NCBI GenBank assembly: GCA_023407175.1
Contig: JAEYMU010000051.1
Span: 1 to 26,407 of the forward strand
Source: Bacillota bacterium
Lineage (GTDB): Bacteria > Bacillota_A > Clostridia > Lachnospirales > Lachnospiraceae
DNA: 26,407 nt
Direction of reading: 5' to 3'
In this document: piece after piece, positions 7,749-14,764 of the stretch
Numbering within the stretch: the stretch's first letter is position 1
How the letters are laid out: each line of letters opens with the position of its first letter
The notes under the pieces: model-generated
Told to the model about the DNA's origin: nothing
The model's input: the letters and a program-made list of their open reading frames with translations, nothing else
The model's database searches: none
Translations under genes and position numbers: made by a program

Positions 7749-7878
7749 GCAGATTAGTCCATGGAATTCAGGGCCTTTATCAAGCTTGCTTGAATAAAGG
7801 CCCTGAATTCCATGGATAAGTGCAACGTGAGTGAAAGGACGCAGTCCCTGAGCTCCTAATCTGCGTGGCTTCAGCTAC
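7749..7878 (+). ncRNA. Structured 5' leader RNA, candidate riboswitch of unrecognised class
   Basis: The leader is closed by a perfect 9-bp stem, GCAGATTAG (7749-7757) with CTAATCTGC (7856-7864). Inside are a 22-bp perfect stem (7758-7779 with 7795-7816), extended after a single bulged A by TCAAGC/GCTTGA, a purine-rich single-stranded stretch (AAGTGCAACGTGAGTGAAA) and a small GGAC/GTCC hairpin (7837-7847). Directly after the closing stem comes another hairpin, GTGGC-TTCA-GCTAC (7865-7878). The ribosome site of the PAS/GGDEF gene is 17 bp further on. No T-run terminator is visible, so control at translation is more likely. I compared it from memory with common riboswitch classes, including both c-di-GMP classes, and could not assign it. 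Confidence 0.7.
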
Positions 7879-7905
7879 AAAGGATAATAGGAAAGAGGAG
7901 TTATT

Positions 7906-9210
7906 ATGGAAGAGATGAATAATCAAGAGCTAAGGCAGCTATTGTGGTCATCGCAGGGGGCCGTTGTCAAACTGGCACTTGATGATGTGCTGACGATACT
8001 TTATTTTTCGGAGGCATTTGGCACCTTGTTCAAAAATATAACGGACAGTGTAGCGGGAAAGGCACCGAAGGAGCTGCTTAAGCTGGCCTATTCCGCGGAT
8101 ATTATTGCGATAACCCAGCAGCTGGCTTCACAAAAGCACCGCAAGGATGGCATGATTAATATTCATTTCAGAACTTTGCAGCCGGACGGAAGCTTCAAAT
8201 GGGTCATGATCGCAGGAAACAGAACGGATGAGATATGGCAGTTCGGTTTAAAGCCGGCGGCAGTTTATTCCTGCTTAGCAATAGATATCACTTATTTTAT
8301 GCAGGGCTATAAGAAGTTGGAACAGGCCAATGACTACCGTAATAAGATTGCCGAGCTGTCGAAGGATTTATATTTTGAATATGAGATTGCAACCGATATA
8401 CTCTCCTTCTCGGAGCTGTTCCGACAGGTGTTTGGAAGGGAGAATGTCATAGCGGGCTTTCGAAAGCGGCTGGAAACTACCAATGCAATTCATCCGGACG
8501 AGCTTCCGGGGCTGATCTCGATCTATAACAGCATGATGCGAGGAAGGAAGCAGGCAAGATTTGAACTTCGGATGATATCAAAGGAAGGGGTTCCGGTATG
8601 GTACCTTTGCTATGCAACCATCATTTTTGATGAGAACAAAAATCCTGTTAAGGTGGTTGGCAAGCTGGCAACCACAAATCATGTGCCAGCCGTTCAGGAA
8701 AAGACCGTATATGCACCCCAGCTTGATTCAGCAACCAATGTCTGCACAAAGGAATCAGCTGAGTTTATGATAACTGAGGCGTCCAGGAATAACGAACCGG
8801 ATGTACTATCTGCAATGCTGATTGTTGAAATCAGAAATTTTAAGGAAATCAACAGCATCAAGAAGGCTATCGGCGGGGAAAATGTACTGATAGGCATCGC
8901 CCGCCTGCTCAAGAAACATTTTCGGGCTTCCGATATCATTGGGAGATTGGGTCTGGGCGAATTTGCAGTATATATGAAGGCGGTTCCCGGCGACTTTACG
9001 GTATATGAGGTGGCAGAAAGGCTGTGCAGGGAAATCGATGAAGAATATTCCTATCCGCATATGCAGCGCAGGGTTACGGTAAGCATCGGTATTTCCCTTC
9101 ATAAAGGGGCACAGGAATATCAGGTACTCATGGCAAATGCCAATACAGCCCTTGTTATGGCAAAAAAGGCGTCGGATAGTTCCTTTGAGGTATTTAGCGG
9201 CAGTATATAA
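7906..9210 (+). CDS. PAS-PAS protein with degenerate GGDEF domain
   Basis: A 434-residue soluble protein. Two PAS-like sensor regions are visible, roughly residues 10-130 and 145-260 (the latter ending in the typical PNPVKVVGK-type strand, here KNPVKVVGK), followed by a GGDEF-family domain (about 295-434). The active-site motif reads GLGEF (349-353) instead of GGDEF/GGEEF, so diguanylate cyclase activity is doubtful; it may instead bind nucleotide or act as a signalling scaffold. It is the first gene of the sensory operon, with GAAAGAGGAG upstream of its ATG. The PAS domains could provide in trans the sensor part that the hydrogenase-like protein at 10148-11434 lacks. The ligand is unknown. 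Confidence 0.82.
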   Translation: MEEMNNQELRQLLWSSQGAVVKLALDDVLTILYFSEAFGTLFKNITDSVAGKAPKELLKLAYSADIIAITQQLASQKHRKDGMINIHFRTLQPDGSFKWVMIAGNRTDEIWQFGLKPAAVYSCLAIDITYFMQGYKKLEQANDYRNKIAELSKDLYFEYEIATDILSFSELFRQVFGRENVIAGFRKRLETTNAIHPDELPGLISIYNSMMRGRKQARFELRMISKEGVPVWYLCYATIIFDENKNPVKVVGKLATTNHVPAVQEKTVYAPQLDSATNVCTKESAEFMITEASRNNEPDVLSAMLIVEIRNFKEINSIKKAIGGENVLIGIARLLKKHFRASDIIGRLGLGEFAVYMKAVPGDFTVYEVAERLCREIDEEYSYPHMQRRVTVSIGISLHKGAQEYQVLMANANTALVMAKKASDSSFEVFSGSI

Positions 9211-9259
9211 TCATATATTTAGAATGTGCGGGCTATCGCAGAATGGAGAATAATAGTAT

Positions 9260-9616
9260 ATGACAATTGATGATATCAGGGAGATATTGGGAGCGAAATA
9301 CATCGTCGGTGAAGAGTGGAAAGACAGGGAGGTCCATACAGCCTGCGGTTCCGATATGATGAGTGATGTATTGGCCTTTATGAAGGATCAGTCGGTGCTT
9401 TTGACGGGGCTTTGTAATTTGCAGGTGATCCGTACCTGTGAAATGATGGACATTATCTGTATCGTATTTGTCAGAGGCAAATTACCGGATGATACCATGA
9501 TAGCAATGGCGCAGGAAAAGGAAATCGCACTCCTGTCCACAGGACACAGGATGTTCTCAGCCTGCGGCAAGCTCTATGAGAAGGGCTTGCGGGGAGGGCA
9601 GACATATCGTGAGTGA
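9260..9616 (+). CDS. DRTGG-like domain protein
   Basis: A 118-residue protein consisting of one alpha/beta domain of the DRTGG type, which occurs next to CBS domains and in phosphotransacetylase-like proteins and is thought to be regulatory. It starts MTIDDIREILGAKYI and has hydrophobic strand stretches (SVLLTGLCN, MDIICIVFV, IALLSTGHRMF). GGAGAATAATAGTAT precedes the ATG. It overlaps the start of the next gene by 8 bp, implying coupled translation. The assignment rests on recollection of similar clostridial hydrogenase clusters. It resembles in size and position the second copy at 11443-11781. Confidence 0.65.
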   Translation: MTIDDIREILGAKYIVGEEWKDREVHTACGSDMMSDVLAFMKDQSVLLTGLCNLQVIRTCEMMDIICIVFVRGKLPDDTMIAMAQEKEIALLSTGHRMFSACGKLYEKGLRGGQTYRE

Positions 9617-10031
9617 TACAATTGCAATGACCTATGAGGTCCCCGCGGATGATTTTACGAGGGCCGGGGAAGCCTCCAGCAGTGTAAAGGGCAGATTAAA
9701 GCAGATGGGTGTTGATCCGGAGATTATTCGCAAGGTTTCTATCGCCCTGTATGAGGGAGAGATTAACATGGTTATCCATGCCTCCGGCGGAACAATTGAT
9801 GTTATTGTGTCACCCGAAGAGATAAAAATGATTCTTAAGGATCAGGGCCCGGGGATTGAGGATATTGATCTGGCAATGCAGGCGGGCTATTCCACAGCAC
9901 CGGACAACATCCGTGCTCTTGGCTTTGGAGCCGGCATGGGATTACCGAATATGAAGAAGTACTCGGATGAAATGGTAATTGACAGCGTCCTTGGAGTGGG
10001 GACCACAGTAAGAATGAAAGTCAATCTTTAG
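9609..10031 (+). CDS. GHKL ATP-binding protein, anti-sigma-factor-like
   Basis: A 140-residue HATPase_c protein resembling SpoIIAB/RsbW-type serine kinases: an N-box region (IALYEGEINMVIHA), then DQGPGIEDI, then GFGAGMGLPNM, and GVGTTVRM at the end. The GTG start at 9609 was chosen because it follows GGGGAGGG and overlaps the preceding stop; a longer TTG-initiated reading from 9576 lacks this support. It probably binds ATP and controls a partner protein by binding or phosphorylation (inference); no sigma factor is encoded nearby. It parallels the ATPase of the divergent hydrogenase operon. Confidence 0.85.
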   Translation: MSDTIAMTYEVPADDFTRAGEASSSVKGRLKQMGVDPEIIRKVSIALYEGEINMVIHASGGTIDVIVSPEEIKMILKDQGPGIEDIDLAMQAGYSTAPDNIRALGFGAGMGLPNMKKYSDEMVIDSVLGVGTTVRMKVNL

Positions 10032-10038
10032 GAAGGTC

Positions 10039-10068
10039 TTGACATAAGAATTAGAAAAGGCATATATT
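10039..10068 (+). promoter_or_regulatory. Internal promoter before the sensory hydrogenase gene
   Basis: TTGACA (10039-10044), an 18-bp spacer and TATATT (10063-10068), in the 116-bp gap ahead of the 10148 gene. It could raise hydrogenase-sensor levels independently of the structured leader. Confidence 0.6.
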
Positions 10069-10086
10069 AATGGATAACACGGGGGG

Positions 10087-10106
10087 CTTTACCGGAGACG
10101 GTAAAG
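10087..10106 (+). other. Leader hairpin between internal promoter and sensory hydrogenase gene
   Basis: CTTTACC and GGTAAAG form a 7-bp stem with a 6-nt GGAGAC loop. There is no T-run. The loop contains a GGAG sequence, but the real ribosome site (AGGAGGGG) is ~30 bp downstream. Confidence 0.35.
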
Positions 10107-10147
10107 AAGTATATCCGGATATTTGCTTTTGACAGGAGGGGAAGGGA

Positions 10148-11434
10148 ATGAGCAAGTTTTTTACATCTGTTCACCTGAAGGAAGATTTGTGTATGGGCTG
10201 CATCAACTGCATTAAAAGGTGCCCGACACAGGCGATCCGCGTACGTAACGGTAAGGCTGTGATTACGAAGGAATTTTGTATTGATTGCGGTGAATGTATT
10301 CGTATCTGCCCTCATCATGCCAAGGAGGCTACCTATGATTCACCGGATATCATGAAGAAATATGAATATACGGTGGCATTACCGGCGCCCTCTCTTTATG
10401 GTCAGTTTAACCATCTGGAGGATATCAATATTGTTCTGACCGCCCTGATCAAGATGGGCTTTGATGATGTATATGAGGTCAGCGGAGCCGCAGAGCTTGT
10501 TTCAGAGATTTCAAGGAAATATGTGAACGAGCACAAGGAGAAATGGCCCTTAATCAGTACGGCATGTCCTTCCGTAGTAAGATTAATCCAGGTACGTTTT
10601 CCAAATTTGATTGAACATTTGCTACCGGTCTGTGCCCCGGTGGATCTGGCGGCTTCCATGGCAAGAGAGAAAGCCATGAAGAAAACAGGTCTTCCAAGGG
10701 AAAAGATCGGGATTATTTTTATATCCCCATGTCCGGCCAAGGTGACGGCAATGATATCCCCCATTGGACTGGATCATAGCGAGATTGACGGAGTCCTCGC
10801 AATCAAGGAGGTATATCCGATTTTACTGCCGCTGATGAAGCAGAGCATAGATAATCCTCAGGAGCTTCGTATCTCCGGACGTATCGGCATCGGCTGGGGA
10901 AGCACCGGCGGCGAGGCGGGAAGCCTGCTGACGGATAATTATCTGGCGGCAGACGGCATTGAAAATGTAATCAGGGTTTTGGAGGATTTGGAGGACCAGA
11001 AATTCGACCAACTGGAATTTATCGAGCTGAATTCCTGTGCCGGCGGCTGTGTGGGAGGAGTATTGACCGTTGAAAATCCTTATCTGGCGAAGGTAAAGCT
11101 GCTTCGCCTGCGTAAATATCTTCCGATTGCCTGTTCCCATGTTGCTGATAAGGCTATTGTGAAAAGCTTCTGGAATGATGAAGTAAAATATGAACCGGTA
11201 TTTAAGCTGGGGAATAATATGAAGGAAAGCATCGCAAATATGTCCCGTGTGGACGAGCTTTGCGCGAAATTCCCCAGATTGGACTGCGGCTCCTGCGGAG
11301 CACCGACCTGTAAGGCACTTGCCGAGGATATCGTCCGTGGGGTTGCCAAGGAGCAGGACTGCATCCATATCCTTAGAGATTACATTCATAAGCTGTCTGA
11401 TGAATTGTCAAAGCTTGATACTAAGAAATTATAG
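10148..11434 (+). CDS. hydS: Sensory-type [FeFe]-hydrogenase (HydS-like, group C)
   Basis: A 428-residue soluble iron-sulfur protein. The N-terminus has two [4Fe-4S] motifs (C15/18/21/25 and C44/47/50/54). The H-cluster domain keeps all four cluster cysteines: C140 in STACPSVV, C195 in SPCPAK, and C297 and C301 in NSCAGGCVGG. The normal proton-relay cysteine (first Cys of TSCCP) is Ala139, and the usual methionines of loops 2 and 3 are Ser and Asn; such changes are known from sensory HydS enzymes and imply very slow turnover. The C-terminus holds a four-cysteine iron-sulfur motif (CGSCGAPTC at 380-388, plus C405). Unlike the Thermotoga HydS as I recall it, no PAS domain is fused. The likely role is sensing H2 or redox state and relaying it to neighbouring proteins (inference). 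The ATG follows AGGAGGGGAAGGGA. Confidence 0.88.
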   Translation: MSKFFTSVHLKEDLCMGCINCIKRCPTQAIRVRNGKAVITKEFCIDCGECIRICPHHAKEATYDSPDIMKKYEYTVALPAPSLYGQFNHLEDINIVLTALIKMGFDDVYEVSGAAELVSEISRKYVNEHKEKWPLISTACPSVVRLIQVRFPNLIEHLLPVCAPVDLAASMAREKAMKKTGLPREKIGIIFISPCPAKVTAMISPIGLDHSEIDGVLAIKEVYPILLPLMKQSIDNPQELRISGRIGIGWGSTGGEAGSLLTDNYLAADGIENVIRVLEDLEDQKFDQLEFIELNSCAGGCVGGVLTVENPYLAKVKLLRLRKYLPIACSHVADKAIVKSFWNDEVKYEPVFKLGNNMKESIANMSRVDELCAKFPRLDCGSCGAPTCKALAEDIVRGVAKEQDCIHILRDYIHKLSDELSKLDTKKL

Positions 11435-11442
11435 GAGAAATA

Positions 11443-11781
11443 ATGATGAAGGTTTGCGAATTATATGAGATAGAGGATTTTCAGGTATTAAATCAGGGTG
11501 AGAATGATCAAAGGGAGATCTCTGTACCCTTCTGCTGTGATCTGTTAAGCATTGCCATGGGCAAAATGCCGGCAGACAGTGCCTGGGTAACGGTGATGGG
11601 CAACATCAATACCCTTGCGGTTGCAGCCCTTGCAGATGCCGCCTGTATTATTCTGGCGGAGGGCAGCAGATTGGATGAGCAGGCTCTTTTAAAGGCAAGA
11701 GAGCAGAAGCTTACAGTGCTTGCCACCACACGCCCAATCTTTGATGCAGCCCTGAAGGTTTATCAAAGGCGGAATGCCTAG
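11443..11781 (+). CDS. Second DRTGG-like domain protein
   Basis: A 112-residue single-domain alpha/beta protein of the same type as the 9260 gene product: strand-rich hydrophobic blocks (AWVTVMGNINTLAVAAL, ACIILAEG) and LTVLATTRPIFDAALKVY, parallel to IALLSTGHRMFSACGKLY in the first copy. It begins 8 bp after the HydS-like gene and overlaps the PHP gene start by 8 bp. Two starts (ATGATG) are adjacent; the ribosome site AGGAGAAATA fits either. The regulatory role is inferred from context only. Confidence 0.6.
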   Translation: MMKVCELYEIEDFQVLNQGENDQREISVPFCCDLLSIAMGKMPADSAWVTVMGNINTLAVAALADAACIILAEGSRLDEQALLKAREQKLTVLATTRPIFDAALKVYQRRNA

Positions 11782-12505
11782 GCTTTCCTATGATCTGCAT
11801 ATCCATTCCTGTCTCTCTCCCTGCGGGGATGAGGATATGCTGCCTTCCAACATTGTTGGAATGGCATACCTGAAAAATCTTGACGTCATTGCGGTGACGG
11901 ATCATAATTCCTGTAAGAACTGTCCGGCAGTATTAAAGCTTGCGGATCAGTATCGTATCGTTGCAATTCCCGGAATGGAGCTGACAACGATGGAAGAGGT
12001 TCATGTATTATGTCTTTTTGCCGAGCTTTCCGATGCAATGGGCTTTGATGAATATGTTTACCAGCGTCTGATGAAGATACCGAATAATGAGAGCGTCTTT
12101 GGCAAACAGGAGATATATGATGAAGAGGACAGAAGGCTTGGGGTGCAGGAATATCTTTTGATTAATGCGACGGAGATTTCCTTTGATGAGCTGGGCGGTC
12201 TGATGCAAAAATATAATGGGATTTATATTCCGGCCCATCTGGATAAGAACTCGAACAGCCTGATCTCCAATCTGGGCTTCATCTCTCCGGATGCGGATTT
12301 TCCTGCGGCGGAGCTGGCAGATATGACATACCTTGAAGAGCTAAGCCGGAAAAACCCTTATCTGAATCAATGCAATATTATAACCGATTCCGATGCGCAT
12401 ATGCTGGGCAGAATCAATGAGGCAATTCATTTTATTGATTGTGAGGAAAGAAATGCACAGTCTGTAATCCGGGCATTGGCAAAGCGGAAGGACCGGGCGG
12501 AATGA
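11774..12505 (+). CDS. PHP-domain metal-dependent phosphoesterase
   Basis: A 243-residue PHP (polymerase and histidinol phosphatase) family protein. The metal-binding motifs are all present: DLHIHS (7-12), TDHNS (42-46), GMEL with E69, EVHVL with H77, PAHLDK, and a C-terminal TDSDAH. Proteins of this family hydrolyse phosphomonoesters or nucleotide phosphodiesters. The substrate here is unknown, but as the last gene of a signalling operon it could remove a phosphorylated or nucleotide signal (inference). The start ATG lies inside the previous gene's end. The operon ends at the terminator 45 bp downstream. Confidence 0.88.
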   Translation: MPRLSYDLHIHSCLSPCGDEDMLPSNIVGMAYLKNLDVIAVTDHNSCKNCPAVLKLADQYRIVAIPGMELTTMEEVHVLCLFAELSDAMGFDEYVYQRLMKIPNNESVFGKQEIYDEEDRRLGVQEYLLINATEISFDELGGLMQKYNGIYIPAHLDKNSNSLISNLGFISPDADFPAAELADMTYLEELSRKNPYLNQCNIITDSDAHMLGRINEAIHFIDCEERNAQSVIRALAKRKDRAE

Positions 12506-12549
12506 GAGAAAAGGAAATTTGATTTTACTCGGAAATAAAGAAAGAATGG

Positions 12550-12571
12550 CTTGCCCTAAAGAAAGGGCAAG
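12550..12571. terminator. Bidirectional terminator between convergent operons
   Basis: CTTGCCCT, a 6-nt loop and AGGGCAAG form a perfect 8-bp stem. T-rich sequence follows on the plus strand (TCATTTTGTT), and on the minus strand CATTCTTTCTTT. It serves the PHP gene and the convergent LCP gene. Confidence 0.8.
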
Positions 12572-12586
12572 TCATTTTGTTATAGC

Positions 12587-13903
12587 CTATTGTGAGTCGC
12601 CGGTATCCTGGGATTTTCCCGTTGCAGTCTCGTTATCGGCCTGTGTTTCCTTACCGGAGGAGGTACCATAGATAAAATCATAGATCTCGGTACGGGTTGC
12701 ATTCCAGTCCTTGGGTGACAATACCTCCTGGTCAAGCTTTCCGAGCCTCACAGTGATATTATCATAGCTGCCGTCAGTAGGTATTCTTAAGGTCTCTAAA
12801 TCCTTAACCTTAAGGCTCATGGCTTCCTCGATATATTGCTTGAATTCAGATTTCGTAATGTCCGTATCAACGGGAATTTCAGTTAAAATCTTGTTCATTA
12901 ACAGAACCTGATCCACGATGTTTTTCTTCATAATTTTATTATAGATTGATTTCAGTACAATTCGCTGCCTCTGGGTTCTTCCAAAATCATTGCTTTCCGT
13001 TGAGGTAGATCTCTTTCTAATACGGCAATATCCAAGAGCCTGATTGCCGTTCAGGGTTTGAGTACCAACAACCACATTGCGGTTTGCCCGATCGGATATG
13101 TAATTCGTGGTATTCAGATATTTAGCCTCGGCGCTGGTCAAGGTAACCTCCACTCCGCCAACCAGGTCCACAATTTGTTCAAAGGCGTTAAAATCCACCT
13201 TACAGTAGCCATCAATCTGTATTCCAAAATTGTTCTCTATTGTATCATAGAGCAATTCGATTCCACCCTTGGCATAGGCGGAATTCAGTCTGTTCTTGTC
13301 ATACCCTGGAATATCGACATATAAATCGCGCATGAGGGAGGTAAGCTTTAAGGAATGGTTTTCCGTATTCATGGTGGCTATAATCATGGAGTCGGTATTT
13401 CTGGCACCGCCAAATTCCTCCACACCGATCAGCAGAATATTGACAATCTTATCGGCGGGTTCACTGCTTATTACCTTGCCGCCTGAAGCTGTGGTGCTGT
13501 CTGGCTGATAATCAAGGTTGTGATAGATATATTCAGTGGCGATGGTTGCAACCAGATTTTTACCGGCAGGGGTAAAATAAAGCAAACAGCCAACTGCAGT
13601 AAGTGCCAGTAAGGCAATAAGGAGTCCCCTCATCACATTTCGGAGGCGCTTCTTCTTATGACGCCGATTTCCGGTTTTCTCCTCTTTATCTAAATCGTTG
13701 CTAACCTGTTTTGCCAATGATGAGTTTACCTCCTTTACAAAATCGCTGGTGTCATCAAACTCATAGCTGCTATTTTTCAGCCTTCCTGACATCTGATTAA
13801 CCTCGCTGCCGCTGTTAACAAAGGAAGGTATATCAATCCATTTCTGGTCGTTGCTTTCTCTATTTTGATCGTCTCTATCCATATTCATTATCCTCATAAA
13901 CAT
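12587..13903 (-). CDS. LytR-CpsA-Psr (LCP) family cell-wall glycopolymer ligase
   Basis: An LCP-family membrane protein of about 438 residues. A cytoplasmic N-terminal ~90 residues end in a basic stretch (RRHKKKRLRN), followed by one transmembrane segment (LLIALLALTAVGCLLYF) and an extracellular LCP domain: NILLIGVEE, RNTDSMIIATMN, LTSLMRDLYVDIPG, the RLNSAYAKGG motif and the arginine-rich GYCRIRKRS plus GRTQRQR region that binds lipid pyrophosphate. The tail is acidic and glutamine/threonine-rich. These enzymes attach secondary polymers from lipid carriers to peptidoglycan. I chose the ATG at 13903 because GGAGAAAGCGGA precedes it; ATG at 13882 is also possible. A weak promoter (TTGCCG, 18-bp spacer, TTTAAT) may lie upstream. 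Confidence 0.93.
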   Translation of the reverse strand: MFMRIMNMDRDDQNRESNDQKWIDIPSFVNSGSEVNQMSGRLKNSSYEFDDTSDFVKEVNSSLAKQVSNDLDKEEKTGNRRHKKKRLRNVMRGLLIALLALTAVGCLLYFTPAGKNLVATIATEYIYHNLDYQPDSTTASGGKVISSEPADKIVNILLIGVEEFGGARNTDSMIIATMNTENHSLKLTSLMRDLYVDIPGYDKNRLNSAYAKGGIELLYDTIENNFGIQIDGYCKVDFNAFEQIVDLVGGVEVTLTSAEAKYLNTTNYISDRANRNVVVGTQTLNGNQALGYCRIRKRSTSTESNDFGRTQRQRIVLKSIYNKIMKKNIVDQVLLMNKILTEIPVDTDITKSEFKQYIEEAMSLKVKDLETLRIPTDGSYDNITVRLGKLDQEVLSPKDWNATRTEIYDFIYGTSSGKETQADNETATGKSQDTGDSQ

Positions 13904-14046
13904 TCCGCTTTCTCCGGCCGTTTGCAGCACGAAGGAAGATATACTTTAAGAAATGCACAAGCCCAGGGACAGAAATAAAATTAAATCAGAACTGTATGGA
14001 AGCCGGCAATAGTATATTAACATCCCCAGAGGATAATGTAAACAGA

Positions 14047-14538
14047 TTATTTATTCCCACGAAAAACCACATGCGCCACATTATCAAGAGCAAACAGCAG
14101 TGCCATGCCGAATATTCCGGCGGCGACGAGCTCACCGGCACCTACGGTCAGCATATTGAAGGGAATCGGCTGTGCATCACCATAAGCAAATTTAAGAACC
14201 CATGGAATCACAAGAGCATTTACAACAATCGGCGGAATTGGAACGAGAAATTTATTGCGTCTTAGCTTATACGAGAGAAAAGCCGCAAGCAGGGTTGCCA
14301 GGGAGCCGAAAATCATATCCAGGATATGGGTGCCGGGAACAAGGATACCGCTTAAGAGACAGCCGAGTGTGACACCCGGAATGGCAGCGGGGGTAAAATA
14401 GGGAAGGACGGTGAGCGCTTCTGCAATTCTGCATTGAAGCGGGCCGAAGCTGATATAGCTGAAGATCAGTACCAGCACGGTATAGATGGCCGCAATAATA
14501 GCAGCCTCAGTAAGAAAGACAGTTTTTTTACTATTCAT
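14047..14538 (-). CDS. queT: QueT-family transporter for queuosine precursors
   Basis: A 163-residue integral membrane protein with about five hydrophobic segments, matching QueT, the substrate-binding (S) component of an energy-coupling-factor transporter for queuosine precursors such as preQ1. Diagnostic stretches are AAIIAAIYTVL at the N-terminus, YISFGPLQCRIAEALTVLPYF, GVTLGCLLSGI and DMIFGSLATLLAAFLSY. The assignment is strongly supported by the preQ1-I riboswitch immediately upstream, whose ribosome site is this gene's own. Shared ATPase/T components are not in the window. Confidence 0.93.
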   Translation of the reverse strand: MNSKKTVFLTEAAIIAAIYTVLVLIFSYISFGPLQCRIAEALTVLPYFTPAAIPGVTLGCLLSGILVPGTHILDMIFGSLATLLAAFLSYKLRRNKFLVPIPPIVVNALVIPWVLKFAYGDAQPIPFNMLTVGAGELVAAGIFGMALLFALDNVAHVVFRGNK

Positions 14539-14545
14539 TTTTATT

Positions 14546-14589
14546 CTCCTTTAGTTTTGTTTTACGAGTGGAAGGTCACGAACACTCGG
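14546..14589 (-). promoter_or_regulatory. preQ1-I riboswitch controlling queT
   Basis: On the minus strand stem P1 is CGAGTG (14583-14588) with CACTCG (14565-14570), enclosing the 12-nt loop TTCGTGACCTTC. Downstream is the A-rich tail TAAAACAAAACTAAAGGAG. Loop CCTT can pair with AAGG of the ribosome site, forming the H-type pseudoknot of this class and hiding the Shine-Dalgarno sequence when preQ1 binds. The layout closely parallels the Thermoanaerobacter preQ1 aptamer. Control is probably translational. Confidence 0.88.
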
Positions 14590-14598
14590 ATTGAATAA

Positions 14599-14634
14599 AC
14601 ATAAGCCCGGATAAGGGATGCACGCGTCTTATGT
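14599..14634 (-). other. Additional upstream hairpin in the queT leader
   Basis: ACATAAG and CTTATGT form a perfect 7-bp stem about 10 nt before the preQ1 aptamer. The leader between promoter and aptamer also holds GCCC/GGGC arms further 5'. The function is unknown. Confidence 0.45.
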
Positions 14635-14678
14635 TTTGCCCATAAAGACCTTGTTTTTCGGGCATTTGCAACGGTTCA

Positions 14679-14706
14679 AGTATAGCATGAAAATGAGGGA
14701 TGTCAA
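14679..14706 (-). promoter_or_regulatory. queT promoter
   Basis: TTGACA (14701-14706), a 16-bp spacer and TATACT (14679-14684) with TGC before the -10 box. The spacer is nearly identical to that of the orphan preQ1 leader promoter at 17057-17084. Confidence 0.85.
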
Positions 14707-14764
14707 GGGCTTAATTGGCTTTTGACTCAAGCTTGAGGAAAAGGAGTTGAAGTTCAGGTTGGTA

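Noticed and set aside
7758..7816. Clustered NcoI-, EcoRI- and HindIII-like sites suggesting cloning vector contamination
   Set aside because: All sites fall inside a perfect hairpin that is itself enclosed by a matching 9-bp stem in an otherwise normal leader; flanking genes are continuous with the rest of the genome.
7749..7878. c-di-GMP riboswitch (class I or II) before a GGDEF-type gene
   Set aside because: Short matches (GTGCAAC, GAAAGGACGCA) exist, but the stem order, tetraloop-receptor layout and pseudoknot of either class are not reproduced.
10070..10132. 20-codon leader peptide before hydS (MDNTGGFTGDG...)
   Set aside because: No ribosome site precedes its ATG and there is no terminator/antiterminator pair to suggest attenuation.
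10823..11389. 188-codon minus-strand frame opposite the sensory hydrogenase gene
   Set aside because: It is a shadow of the plus-strand gene, which has cluster-binding motifs and a good ribosome site.
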